Below are positions 15,962 to 23,999 of a stretch of 64,000 nt of DNA, in pieces. The translations under genes were made by a program, and so were the position numbers. This DNA is from Streptomyces taklimakanensis (lineage in GTDB: Bacteria > Actinomycetota > Actinomycetes > Streptomycetales > Streptomycetaceae): NCBI RefSeq assembly GCF_009709575.1, contig NZ_WIXO01000001.1, positions 1,488,001-1,552,000 on the forward strand, written 5' to 3'. The first letter of the stretch is position 1, and each line of letters begins with the position of its first letter. The notes below the pieces were generated by a model that was not told where the DNA came from, did not search any database, and saw only the letters and a list, made by a program, of their open reading frames with translations.

Positions 15962-16180
15962 TCAGCGCCTCCCCGTCTCCCCCACCGACGGAAGCGGCCC
16001 CCGGCCGGACACGGGTGCGTCGTCGTCGAGGACCGTGACGGGCAGCGCGCCGGGGACGGCCGGGGCGATCCCCGCGGAGCCGGCCACGGCTCCGAGGCCG
16101 AGCACGTTCGCGGCGGCGAGGACGACCCCGGCCACGAGCCCGTCCGGCTCCGGCAGGCGAAAAGGGCGGCGGGCGCTCAC
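15962..16180 (-). CDS. Small hypothetical protein with one hydrophobic segment
   Basis: A 72-residue product, last of three coupled small genes. The GTG start overlaps the previous stop as GTGA. Residues 14-43 (GLVAGVVLAAANVLGLGAVA...) are hydrophobic and could form one membrane helix; the C-terminus is polar. I do not recognise a family. The overlap supports real translation. Confidence 0.5.
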   Translation of the reverse strand: MSARRPFRLPEPDGLVAGVVLAAANVLGLGAVAGSAGIAPAVPGALPVTVLDDDAPVSGRGPLPSVGETGRR

Positions 16181-16440
16181 CCGGCAACCTCCCGGATCGC
16201 GTCCAATTCGGTGGTCCACTCCACGCCGCCCCCGACCGGAGCCAGCCACGCCACCGGCGGACCGCTCCCCGGCCGGAGCGCCGGGGCCACACACACGGTG
16301 GCGCTGTCCGGCTCGGGGCAGACCGCCCGCAGGATCCCGGTCCGCCCGGTGGCGGTGTCCAGCACGGTCCGCCCCAGCAGCGGGTGCTCCCGGTGCCCCA
16401 GCCCGGTTTCCCGCCCCGTCTCCCGCCCGGCCGCCCTCAC
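16177..16440 (-). CDS. Small hypothetical protein with an LxGR-x-V-x-D-x-A motif
   Basis: An 87-residue protein. After a charged leader it reads LLGRTVLDTATGRTGILRAV, then VAWLAPVGGGVEWTT near the end. The pattern of a conserved loop, variable middle and 'W-x-x-PxGGG-x-EW-T' ending occurs in small Streptomyces proteins encoded beside XRE regulators, which usually have no assigned role. The GTG start overlaps the upstream stop by 4 bases and the stop overlaps the next GTG by 4 bases. Confidence 0.6.
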   Translation of the reverse strand: MRAAGRETGRETGLGHREHPLLGRTVLDTATGRTGILRAVCPEPDSATVCVAPALRPGSGPPVAWLAPVGGGVEWTTELDAIREVAG

Positions 16441-16685
16441 GGCGCGCTCCGCAGATCGCCGACCTCGGCCCACCAGCGCGGCTCGCGTCTGCCCTCGGGG
16501 CGCAGCAGAGCCCGCGCCGGGCGGCCCGCCCCTTCGGTGTGGACCTTCCCGGCGGCGTCCCGCAGGAGCAGGACCACCGCGACACGTCCTGTCCCGGCGT
16601 CCAGGACGCGCATGCCGACCGCCGGCCAGGAGAACGCTCCGGTGGACGCGGGGCCGCCTGTGGTCGTGGTCATCGTCGTCGTCAT
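16437..16685 (-). CDS. Small hypothetical protein with a MRVLD-x-GTGR motif
   Basis: An 82-residue protein, first of three translationally coupled genes. It reads VGMRVLDAGTGRVAVVLLLRDAAGKV and ends WWAEVGDLRSAP. The motif is similar to GRTVLDTATGRTGIL of its neighbour, so the two are probably distant paralogues. The ATG at 16685 has a weak GAGG just upstream; an ATG four codons later is an alternative. It is divergent from the XRE regulator at 16853. Function unknown. Confidence 0.6.
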   Translation of the reverse strand: MTTTMTTTTGGPASTGAFSWPAVGMRVLDAGTGRVAVVLLLRDAAGKVHTEGAGRPARALLRPEGRREPRWWAEVGDLRSAP

Positions 16686-16852
16686 CGCCTCGTTCCGGGG
16701 CTCTGGGAGCTGACCGCCGCCTCCCGCCGCCTCGGCGGGCCCGCGGCTCCTGTCCCACCCAGTCAACGGCCGCGTGCTGCGGGGGATAAGGAAAAGCCGG
16801 GCCACCGTGGACCGTCCCCAACCGGAAATTTCCCCTCATCGACTTCTACGCA

Positions 16853-18154
16853 GTGCCTCCGAGTGGCTACTTTGAGTCAGTGCAGAGGAACCAGTACCTC
16901 AGAAGTCGCATGCTCGAAGCGGGCCTCACCCAGGAGGAGTTGGCCGAGGCCGTCAATCTCCGGCTGCGCTCCGACGGGCACGAGGGCACCGTCAGCGACC
17001 GGACGGTGCGCAACTGGCTGGCCGGAAAGACGGTTTGGCCGCATGCTCGGCAGAGGCAGGCTTTAGAAGCGGTGTTCGGTTGCGCCGTCGAGGAGTTGGG
17101 CTTCACACCTCCGGCGGGCGGATGCGGCACCGCGCCCTCACCGGAGCAGGAGGAGCCCGTGCGACGCCGCCATTTCCTCACCGCCACCACCGGGACGACC
17201 GCCGCAGCCGTCCCCCTGGTCGCCGCCGCCCGACCGTCCTCCGTCGGCACCTCCGACGTGATCCGGCTCCGCGAGGGCCTGGAGACGCTGACCACTCTGG
17301 ACCACACCCGGGGCGGGCACGAAAGCCTGGAACGGGCGGCTCTGTCCGGCGCCGCCCAGGCGCTGGGGATGCAGGAGCGGGCGGCCTCCCAGCGCGTGAG
17401 GCAACGCCTGTTCGGCGTGGCGGCCGACTACACAGCAGCCGCCGCCTGGTCCGCGATCGATGCCCGTCACCGCAAGCAGGCTCAGCAGTATCTGGATCGC
17501 GCGCTGTACCTGTCACGGATGTCCAGGAACCACACTGCGGAGCTGAGGGTGTGGAACTCGTACGCGATGCTGGCCCGTGAGAGCGGAGACTACACGCAGG
17601 TCGTGGACGCCGCGCAGGCAGCACAGACCACCACCGCCGCCCGCCGTGACCCGTTCTTCGCCTCGCTCGCCCACGCCCGCACCGCAACCGGCCATGCCTA
17701 TCTCGGTGACCGCCAAGCCGCCCTGCGGTCTCTCGGGTATGCCGAAGAGGCCCTGGCCAAGGCCGATCTGCAAACGTCTCGGCCGAGTTGGGCCGTCTTC
17801 TACGGCCCTGGGGAGTTGTACGGACTCACCTCGATCATTCACGGCCGACTCGGTGATCCGGCCAGGGCCGAGGCCGCCTCTCACAAGGATCTGGCCGCCA
17901 CCCCTGCCCGGTTCCGCCGCAACCGGGCCATGGGCACGGCGTGGCTCGCCCTGGCACAACTCCACCAGCGCGATGTCGAGCAGGCGTGCGCCACCGCCGA
18001 GACGGTTTTCGATCTGATGGAGGGCGACCCTCTCCCGGGCAGGATGCGTTCCCTGCTCGGCGACTTCCACCGCGACCTGATCACCATCGCCCCCGACTCC
18101 GCCGCCGCACGGGAGTGGGCCGACCGCCACCGCACCGAATGGACCCTCGCATGA
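16853..18154 (+). CDS. XRE-type helix-turn-helix regulator with TPR-like C-terminus
   Basis: A 433-residue regulator. The N-terminal DNA-binding domain spans residues 10-75 (LRSRMLEAGLTQEELAEAVN ... SDRTVRNWLAGKTVWPHARQRQALEAVFG). A Tat-like stretch RRRHFLTATTGTTAAAVPL follows at about 103-121, common in this Streptomyces family although the protein is cytoplasmic. The remainder is helical and tetratricopeptide-like (YLDRALYLSRMSRNHTAELRVWNSYAMLARESGDYTQVVDAAQAA). The start is a GTG at 16853 without a strong ribosome binding site; later starts cannot be excluded. The stop overlaps the acetyltransferase start by 4 bases, so the two form an operon. Confidence 0.75.
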   Translation: MPPSGYFESVQRNQYLRSRMLEAGLTQEELAEAVNLRLRSDGHEGTVSDRTVRNWLAGKTVWPHARQRQALEAVFGCAVEELGFTPPAGGCGTAPSPEQEEPVRRRHFLTATTGTTAAAVPLVAAARPSSVGTSDVIRLREGLETLTTLDHTRGGHESLERAALSGAAQALGMQERAASQRVRQRLFGVAADYTAAAAWSAIDARHRKQAQQYLDRALYLSRMSRNHTAELRVWNSYAMLARESGDYTQVVDAAQAAQTTTAARRDPFFASLAHARTATGHAYLGDRQAALRSLGYAEEALAKADLQTSRPSWAVFYGPGELYGLTSIIHGRLGDPARAEAASHKDLAATPARFRRNRAMGTAWLALAQLHQRDVEQACATAETVFDLMEGDPLPGRMRSLLGDFHRDLITIAPDSAAAREWADRHRTEWTLA

Positions 18155-18684
18155 CGATCGCCGCCGGCCTGGATCTGCGCCACTACACCCACGACGACCT
18201 GCCGGAGATCCGGCAGACCCTCCTGGACGTGCACGCCGACGCCTACGTGGACCGGCTGGACGATCCGTTCGTCCAGCGCTTCCCCTGGTTCGTGGACCAC
18301 TGGGGCGGCAATCCCGGCTTCTCCTGCCTGATCGGTTACGACGGCGGCGAGCCGGTGGGCTACGCCTACGGCGCACCGGCCACGCCCGGCCGCGAGTGGT
18401 GGCGGGAGTACCTGGACCCGGCTCCCGAGGCGTCCGACACGTTCGCCGTCTCGGAGCTGATGGTGCGCCCGCGCTGGCGCAAGACCGGCGCCTCCCGGCT
18501 CCTGCACCATGGGCTGCTGGCGAAGCGCGGCGAGGACCTGGCCGTCCTGCTGGTGGACGTCAAGCGCCCCAAGGTGCAGGCCCTGTACGAGTCGTGGGGC
18601 TACCGGAAGGTCGGCGAGCGGCAGCCCTTCGCGGACTCCCCGCTCTTCGCCGTCATGCTCGCCGAACTGCCGCTGCCCGGCTGA
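18151..18684 (+). CDS. GNAT-family N-acetyltransferase
   Basis: A 177-residue acetyltransferase coupled to the XRE regulator by an ATGA overlap. It reads FSCLIGYDGGEPVGYAYGAPA, then FAVSELMVRPRWRKTGASRLLHHGLLA, where RWRKTGAS stands in the acetyl-CoA pyrophosphate loop, and KVQALYESWGYRKVGERQP at the end. Substrate unknown. Regulator-acetyltransferase pairs of this kind recur in Streptomyces, and the acceptor may be a small toxic amine or a protein. Confidence 0.78.
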   Translation: MTIAAGLDLRHYTHDDLPEIRQTLLDVHADAYVDRLDDPFVQRFPWFVDHWGGNPGFSCLIGYDGGEPVGYAYGAPATPGREWWREYLDPAPEASDTFAVSELMVRPRWRKTGASRLLHHGLLAKRGEDLAVLLVDVKRPKVQALYESWGYRKVGERQPFADSPLFAVMLAELPLPG

Positions 18685-18850
18685 TCCCCCCGTGCGGCGC
18701 GGACCCGTGCGGCGTACGCGACGCCCGATCCGCCGGAGCCGGCATGACGCCGCCCACGGTGGGACATCCTTCACCTCGAAACCACCACCGCACACCGCGG
18801 GACCCGGTCGGACCCCGCGTCCGGCCCACACAGGAGACGAGGCAGGCCAC

Positions 18851-19651
18851 ATGGACAACCCCTTACCCGCGAAGGTCGCCGTCGTCGGCGGCACGCGCGG
18901 CATCGGCGCCGCGATCACCTCCACGTTCGTGACCGCCGGGGCGGACGTCCTGCTGACCGGGCGCAGCGTTCCGGAGCGCGTGCTGGAGACCTTCCGGGCA
19001 GCCGGGCGCCGTGCCGGGCAGACCGTGGAGGGGCTGGCCCTCGACGTCACCGAGCGCGACTTCGCACACCGGTTGGCCGAGTCCGCCCGGACCTCGCTCG
19101 GCGGCCTGGACGTGCTGTGCCTCAACGCCGGTGTCTTCCCCAACAAGCCGCTGGCGGACATGACGCACGCCGACGTACGCGAGGTCTTCGCCACCAACGT
19201 GGAGAGCCAGATACTCGCCGTCACGGCGTGCGTGCCGCTGCTGCGGGAGTCCGGACGCGGCCGGATCGTGTTGACGTCCTCGATTACGGGCCCACTCACC
19301 GGCTTTCCGGGCTGGAGCCACTACGGCGCGAGCAAGGCCGCACAACTGGGCTTCATGCGGACGGCCGCGCTGGAGCTCGCCCCGTACGGCATCACCGTGA
19401 ACGCGGTGGCTCCCGGCAACGTGTTGACCGAGGGGCTCGAGGAGTTGGGGGAGGCCTACCTCGCCCAGATGGCCGCGACCGTTCCCCTGGGCCGCCTCGC
19501 CCGACCGCAGGAGATCGCCGACGTGGTGGAGTTCCTCGCCGGTGAACGGGCGTCGTTCATCACGGGACAGGCCATCACCGTCGACGGCGGCCAGACCCTG
19601 CCCGAATCACCGGAAGCGGTGCTGCCGACCGGTACGGACGCCCCGTCCTGA
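18851..19651 (+). CDS. Short-chain dehydrogenase/reductase (FabG-like)
   Basis: A 266-residue classical SDR. The NAD(P) fold is GGTRGIG at residues 13-19, followed by an NAG motif (CLNAGVF). The catalytic set is S in LTSSITG, Y158 and K162 (YGASK). The C-terminal PLGRLARPQEIADVVEFLAGERASFITGQAITVDGG is typical of 3-oxoacyl-ACP-reductase-like enzymes. The ATG follows an AGGAGACGAGG stretch. The substrate is unknown; no fatty-acid genes are adjacent. Confidence 0.85.
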   Translation: MDNPLPAKVAVVGGTRGIGAAITSTFVTAGADVLLTGRSVPERVLETFRAAGRRAGQTVEGLALDVTERDFAHRLAESARTSLGGLDVLCLNAGVFPNKPLADMTHADVREVFATNVESQILAVTACVPLLRESGRGRIVLTSSITGPLTGFPGWSHYGASKAAQLGFMRTAALELAPYGITVNAVAPGNVLTEGLEELGEAYLAQMAATVPLGRLARPQEIADVVEFLAGERASFITGQAITVDGGQTLPESPEAVLPTGTDAPS

Positions 19652-19733
19652 CCCGCGGCACCGCGGCTCGGCCGAGGGGTGTCGCCCTCCGCTCCCGCCC
19701 GGGGCAACCGGCCCGGTCGCCCCCGCCGAACGG

Positions 19734-20161
19734 CGGCAGACGAGTCGCGCTGTACGCCGGGTTCTGTCTCCGGTGGGCCTCGCGGCCCGCCGGGAGGCGG
19801 TCATCCATCTGGGACCGGTGTCGCCACCGGCCTCGTGCGGTCTACCCGCGGACTCGGGCGGGCCGCCCTCGATCATCCGCGCAGAGCCGCCGTCCCTGCC
19901 GGGACGGCAACCCCTCTTGACCTTGCTCCGGGTGGGGTTTACCGAGCCGCCCAGGTCACCCTGGGCGCTGGTGGTCTCTTACACCACCGTTTCACCCTTA
20001 CCGGGGGCGGTGAGGCCCCCGGCGGTCTGTTTTCTGTGGCACTTTCCCGCGGGTCACCCCGGGTGGGCGTTACCCACCACCCTGCCCTGTGGAGCCCGGA
20101 CGTTCCTCGACGTTCACCCCGGAGGGATTCCGCCGCGACCGCCCGCACGACTCGTCTGCCG
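19734..20161 (-). ncRNA. rnpB: RNase P RNA (catalytic subunit)
   Basis: A 428-nt transcript on the minus strand. The ends pair in the P1 helix: the 5' end CGGCAGACGAGTCG (20161 downward) is complementary to the 3' end CGACTCGTCTGCCG at 19734. Conserved core elements of bacterial type A RNase P RNA are present: GAGGAACGTCCGGGCTCCAC near the 5' side, CAGGGTGGTGGGTAACGCCC, GTGCCACAGAAA, GGGTGAAACGGTGGTGTAAGAG, and the 3' side AGATGGATGACCG with ACAGAACCCGGCGTACAG. It processes the 5' ends of tRNA precursors together with the RnpA protein. A -10-like TAGCAT (complement of 20170-20175) is well placed to start the RNA at 20161. Confidence 0.97.
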
Positions 20162-20213
20162 TACCGCCCATGCTACCCGTCGCCGGCCGGGCCGCCGGGC
20201 GCCCGGTCCTCCC

Positions 20214-20244
20214 TTGACCTTGTCGCGGCGTCAATGTGTTGACT
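20214..20244 (+). promoter_or_regulatory. MerR-type promoter/operator
   Basis: TTGACC (20214-20219) is followed by a 19-bp spacer, the unusually long spacing typical of MerR-controlled promoters. The spacer holds an imperfect dyad ACCTTGTCG-CGG-CGTCAATGT (20217-20237). The hexamer at 20239-20244 (TTGACT) is a poor -10. If used, transcription would begin at or next to the ATG at 20252, giving a leaderless mRNA. Confidence 0.45.
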
Positions 20245-20251
20245 CGGCCCC

Positions 20252-21061
20252 ATGAGGATCGGCGAACTGGCCGCCCTGGCGGGGGTCACCACCCGCACCG
20301 TGCGGCACTACCACCAGCTGGGCCTGCTGCCCGAGCCGGCGCGGCGCGCGAACGGCTACCGCGAGTACGGGCTGCGCGACGCGGTGCTGCTGGCCCGGGT
20401 GCGGCGGCTGACGGAGCTGGGGTTGAGCCTGGAGGAGGTCCGCGACGTCCTGGCCGTCGGCGCTTTTGGAGCCGGGAGCGAGCTGCGCGAGGTACTGGCC
20501 GAACTGGACGCCGATCTGGCCCGGCAGGAGGAGGCGCTGCGCGCGCGGCGGGCCCGGGTGCGCGCGTTGCTGCGGCTGGCCGAGCGCGGCGAACTGCCGG
20601 CCGAGGGGCCGGTCTCCCCCGCACTGGCCGCGCTCTTCGGCGAGATGGGCCGGGCCGCGGCGGACCTGCCCGGCCCCGAGCCGTCGATGGCGGCCCGGGA
20701 GCGGGAGTTGCTGGCCCTGTTGGAGACGACCATGCCGCCCGAGGCCGGCCGGGAGCTGGTCGCCGCGCTGGGGTCCGTGGGCGGCGATCCGGCGGCGATG
20801 GCCCGGATGTACGAGGTGTACGCGCTGCTGGACGGGCTGGCGGAAGCCGAGGCGGACGATCCGCGCGTGGCGCAGGCGGCGCGGGCGGTGGCGGACGCCG
20901 TACCGGACGCGGTGCTGGAGACGGTTGCGGGTCGGTCGGGCACCGCGTCCGGCTCGGACGCTCCCGGTGGTTTCGCCAAGGTGTTGTTCGCCGACTTCTC
21001 CCCGGCCCAGGCGGAGGTGCTGCGGCAGGCGATGCGGCTGCTGGCGGAGCGCGCCCGGTGA
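20252..21061 (+). CDS. MerR-family transcriptional regulator
   Basis: A 269-residue MerR protein. The winged helix-turn-helix opens MRIGELAALAGVTTRTVRHYHQLGLL (residues 1-26) and continues NGYREYGLRDAVLLARVRRLTELGLSLEEVRDVL. A coiled-coil dimer helix follows (ELREVLAELDADLARQEEALRARRARV). The long C-terminal helical domain of about 150 residues lacks obvious metal-binding cysteines, so the effector is probably an organic molecule. There is no ribosome binding site before the ATG, consistent with a leaderless transcript. The stop overlaps the membrane protein start as GTGA. Confidence 0.85.
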   Translation: MRIGELAALAGVTTRTVRHYHQLGLLPEPARRANGYREYGLRDAVLLARVRRLTELGLSLEEVRDVLAVGAFGAGSELREVLAELDADLARQEEALRARRARVRALLRLAERGELPAEGPVSPALAALFGEMGRAAADLPGPEPSMAARERELLALLETTMPPEAGRELVAALGSVGGDPAAMARMYEVYALLDGLAEAEADDPRVAQAARAVADAVPDAVLETVAGRSGTASGSDAPGGFAKVLFADFSPAQAEVLRQAMRLLAERAR

Positions 21062-21927
21062 GCCCGGCGGGGCGGGCGGCGCGACGGGGTCGGTGGGGCC
21101 GGTGGGCCCTGCTCACGGTGGTGCCGGCCGAGCTGGCGCTGGTGGTCTGCCTGGCGGCCGGGGTCGCGGTGCCGGTGCCGCTGGTGGTGTTCGCCGAGGT
21201 GCTGGTGGGGTGTGCGCTGGGCGCGGAGGCGGTGACCGTCGCGCGGCTGTGGCGGCGGGCGCGCGGGCGGGGCCTGGGGCGCCGGGAGGCGGCGCGCGCG
21301 GCCGTGCGGGGCGCCGTGCCCGCCCCGGTGCGGCGGCTGGTGGCCCATGAACTGCTGGTGATGGCGAGCCTGGCCCGCTGGGTGGTCCGGCGTCCGCACG
21401 GGGTGGGCGCCGGGGACACGGTCGCCGGGTACGCGGCCGGTCAGGCGCCGCTGGTGTACGGGCTGCTGTTCGTGACGGTGGTGGAGACGGTGGGCATGGC
21501 GGTGCTGCTCCCCTGGCCGGTGGTCCACCTGGTGGTGCTGGTGCTGGACGGGTGGGGCGCGGTGATGCTGCTGGGGCTGCACGCCGCCTGCGCGGTGCGC
21601 CCGCACGTGGTGGGCGCGGACGGCTCCCTGCGGGTGCGGTACGGCGCGCTGGTGGACGTGCGGGTGCCGGCCGGGCTGATCGTCTCGGCGCGGGTGGAGC
21701 ACCGTTTCCCTTCGGGCCGGCTGCTCCGGGTCGCGGACGGGGTGATGGAGCTGGTGGTCGGTGGGCGGACCACGGTGACGGTGGAGCTGGACACGCCCGT
21801 GGAGGTGGTCCGGCCGCTGGGCGGCCGGGAGCGGGCCCGGGTGGTGCGCTTCTGCGCCGACGACCCGCGTGCGACGGTCGCCGCTCTCCGGGAGGCGGGC
21901 GGGGTCCGGACCGCCTCCGCCGGCTGA
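21058..21927 (+). CDS. Integral membrane protein coupled to the MerR regulator
   Basis: A 289-residue protein translated from a GTG that overlaps the MerR stop. Two membrane helices near the N-terminus (LLTVVPAELALVVCLAAGVAV, LVVFAEVLVGCALGAEAV) and two more in the middle (LVYGLLFVTVVETVGMAVLL, VVHLVVLVLDGWGAVMLLGL) precede a soluble C-terminal beta-rich region of about 100 residues (RVRYGALVDVRVPAGLIVSARVEHRF). The region resembles a PH-like domain facing the cytoplasm. I do not recognise a named family. Coupling suggests it is the regulator's main target. Confidence 0.7.
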   Translation: MSPAGRAARRGRWGRWALLTVVPAELALVVCLAAGVAVPVPLVVFAEVLVGCALGAEAVTVARLWRRARGRGLGRREAARAAVRGAVPAPVRRLVAHELLVMASLARWVVRRPHGVGAGDTVAGYAAGQAPLVYGLLFVTVVETVGMAVLLPWPVVHLVVLVLDGWGAVMLLGLHAACAVRPHVVGADGSLRVRYGALVDVRVPAGLIVSARVEHRFPSGRLLRVADGVMELVVGGRTTVTVELDTPVEVVRPLGGRERARVVRFCADDPRATVAALREAGGVRTASAG

Positions 21928-21935
21928 CCGGCGCC

Positions 21936-21964
21936 GGCGCCCGACCCGTCACGGGCCGGGCGCC
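21936..21964. terminator. Hairpin between convergent genes
   Basis: GGCGCCCG (21936-21943) and CGGGCGCC (21957-21964) enclose a further CCCGT/ACGGG pairing, in the 46-base gap between the convergent membrane protein gene and the hydrophilic protein gene. Confidence 0.6.
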
Positions 21965-21973
21965 CTCCGTCCG

Positions 21974-22330
21974 TCAGGATTTCTCCTCGTCGCCGAACAT
22001 CTCCTTCCGGGTGGACTTCCCGGTGCTGCGGTCCTTCGTCTCGCCGCCGGACTCGGCCGGGTCGGCCCCGATCGCCTCACGGGCGGCCTCGCCGCCGGTG
22101 CTGCGGTCGCCGAGGTCGGCGCCGGAGCGGGGCATGCCCTCGGTGCCCCGGACGTTCCCGGTTCCCTTCCCGGAGGTGTCTCCGCCACCCGAGGTCTTCT
22201 CCCGCTTCGCCCGTCCGCCCGCGGCGGCCGGGTCGACGCGGCCCTTGGCGGTCTCCCCGGACAGATGGCGGTTGCGTTCCCGGGCGACCTCCGCCAGGTC
22301 CTCGTCGCGGTTCCTGTCCTGCCTGGCCAT
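21974..22330 (-). CDS. Hydrophilic, probably disordered small protein
   Basis: A 118-residue protein almost free of hydrophobic residues and rich in Gly, Asp, Glu, Lys and Arg, such as GKGTGNVRGTEGMPRSGADLGDRSTGG. It has no signal peptide or membrane segment. The ATG follows GAGGAAC. Composition resembles hydrophilin or stress-protective proteins, but no family could be assigned. Confidence 0.6.
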   Translation of the reverse strand: MARQDRNRDEDLAEVARERNRHLSGETAKGRVDPAAAGGRAKREKTSGGGDTSGKGTGNVRGTEGMPRSGADLGDRSTGGEAAREAIGADPAESGGETKDRSTGKSTRKEMFGDEEKS

Positions 22331-22505
22331 GTGTTCCTCGCTTCCCCGGCCGTCCGGTGCCTTCCGGGCGGCCGTGTCGGACCGCCGCCCCTCACCCGGA
22401 CGGATCCCCCGACGGGATCACCGGGGCGTTCCTTCTCCGCGCGTGGGTGCCCGTCCGGCGGAACCGTATGCCTCCGCCCGCCCCCCGGTTCGGGAGGGCG
22501 GGCCG

Positions 22506-23873
22506 CTACGCCGACCGCGTCTCGCCGCTGCGGTCCAGGTACGCCTCGGCCGTCCGCCCGTCCAGCGCCGCCAGGACGCGTCCGTGGAGATCGTGGATCT
22601 GTTCGGCGTCCCGGGGCCCGACGGAGGGGGCCAGCGTCTCCAGGACCAGGTCCGCCGCCCGCCGGGTCTCCGCGGCGGACGGCTCGTCGCGCACGGCCGT
22701 GGCCAGGTCGCGCAGCATGCGCAGCAGCGCCGCCAGGACGGTGGGTTCGGCGGCGGCGAAGCGCCGCAGTTGCCCGCAGGTCAGATCGAGGTAGTACCGC
22801 AGGTCGCGGTCCGGGACGACCGCTCGCCCGACGCCGTCCCCGTCCCTGTGCGCGGTCGCCCCCAGGCGGCACCCGGCGAGCTTCACCAGTAGGTCGGCCA
22901 TGTGGCCGATGGCGGTGATGGCGGAGACGGGGTCGTTGATGCCCGGCGACACCGCCTTGACCGCGATGTCCTCCAGCTGGCGGAAGCCGAAGGCCACGTC
23001 CTGCTCCAGGGTCCGCTCGTAGCCGAGCAGCACGGTGTCGTGGATCGCATCGACCGCGGGCCCCTCCCCGGGGTGTGGGCCCAGTGCCCCGGTGGACGGA
23101 TCGCGCCTCCACACGGTGGCGACCGGGGTCCCGGCGACGACCAGGTCGCCGGGCCGGACGAGGAGCCGCACCACGGCCTCCCCGCGCCGCGCGCCCGCCA
23201 CCAGCCTGTCGACGCGGACCAGCCGAACGAAGCCGCTGCTCCGCCCGTACACCGTCGTGCCGGGCGCCTCGTCCAGGCCGAGCTCTTCCGGGGAGAGCCG
23301 GGCCGGTTCGTCCCGGCCGGGGTAGAACATCCTGATCGCCTGGCCGGTCTCGTCGTGGACGGACACCATCATGGAGTCCACCCGCACCTCGCGGACGATG
23401 TGGGAGAGGAACGCCAGCACGGCCGCCAGCGACGCGACACCGAGCGTGCAGGCGAGGAACACCGAGACGGTGGGCACCGGCTGCTTCGCGTCGAGGAAGG
23501 CCAGGGTCGTGAGCGCGAACACGGACGTGGCGATCAGGACGGCCAGGACGGACTTGATCACCCTGTCGCGCGCGTACCGCCGCAGCAGCCGGGGCGAGAA
23601 CTGCTGCGAGGCGATCTGCAGCGTCACCACGGTGACGCTGAAGGTCAGGGTGGTCACCGTGACGGATGCGGTGGCCACCGCCTGGATCGCCGTGGAGGCG
23701 GAGTTGACGTCGCCGGGCCACAGGCCCGACAGCGCGCTGCCGGCCGCGGGCCGCAGCGGCCCCAGCACCAGCGCCGCGGCGAAGGCGCAGACGCCGCCGA
23801 CGGCGGGCCAGGTCCACAGGGGTTGACGGGATCCTTCGGCATGGGGCGTCCCGATGCCCGGAAAGTGCTTCAC
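22506..23873 (-). CDS. DUF2254-family membrane protein
   Basis: About 455 residues. Four membrane helices occupy the first 170 residues (WPAVGGVCAFAAALVLGPL; VATASVTVTTLTFSVTVVTLQ; SVLAVLIATSVFALTTLAFL; VFLACTLGVASLAAVLAFLSHIV). The family hallmark QIASQQFSPRLLRRYARDR follows helix 2. The soluble C-terminal part contains GYERTLEQDVAFGFRQLEDIAVKAVSPGINDPVSA, also conserved in DUF2254. Function is unknown; relatives are widespread in soil bacteria. The start is uncertain: I use a GTG at 23873, with no clear ribosome binding site. Confidence 0.8.
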   Translation of the reverse strand: MKHFPGIGTPHAEGSRQPLWTWPAVGGVCAFAAALVLGPLRPAAGSALSGLWPGDVNSASTAIQAVATASVTVTTLTFSVTVVTLQIASQQFSPRLLRRYARDRVIKSVLAVLIATSVFALTTLAFLDAKQPVPTVSVFLACTLGVASLAAVLAFLSHIVREVRVDSMMVSVHDETGQAIRMFYPGRDEPARLSPEELGLDEAPGTTVYGRSSGFVRLVRVDRLVAGARRGEAVVRLLVRPGDLVVAGTPVATVWRRDPSTGALGPHPGEGPAVDAIHDTVLLGYERTLEQDVAFGFRQLEDIAVKAVSPGINDPVSAITAIGHMADLLVKLAGCRLGATAHRDGDGVGRAVVPDRDLRYYLDLTCGQLRRFAAAEPTVLAALLRMLRDLATAVRDEPSAAETRRAADLVLETLAPSVGPRDAEQIHDLHGRVLAALDGRTAEAYLDRSGETRSA

Positions 23874-23999
23874 CCCGGCTCGGCTACCCGTCACCGCCGT
23901 CGGCACCCGCCGCCCGGAACCATCGCGTCCGCCGAGCGGACGTACGCTGCTGAGCGCGCCGGTCGCCGTGGCGCACGTACCACCTGTGAGGAGAACACC

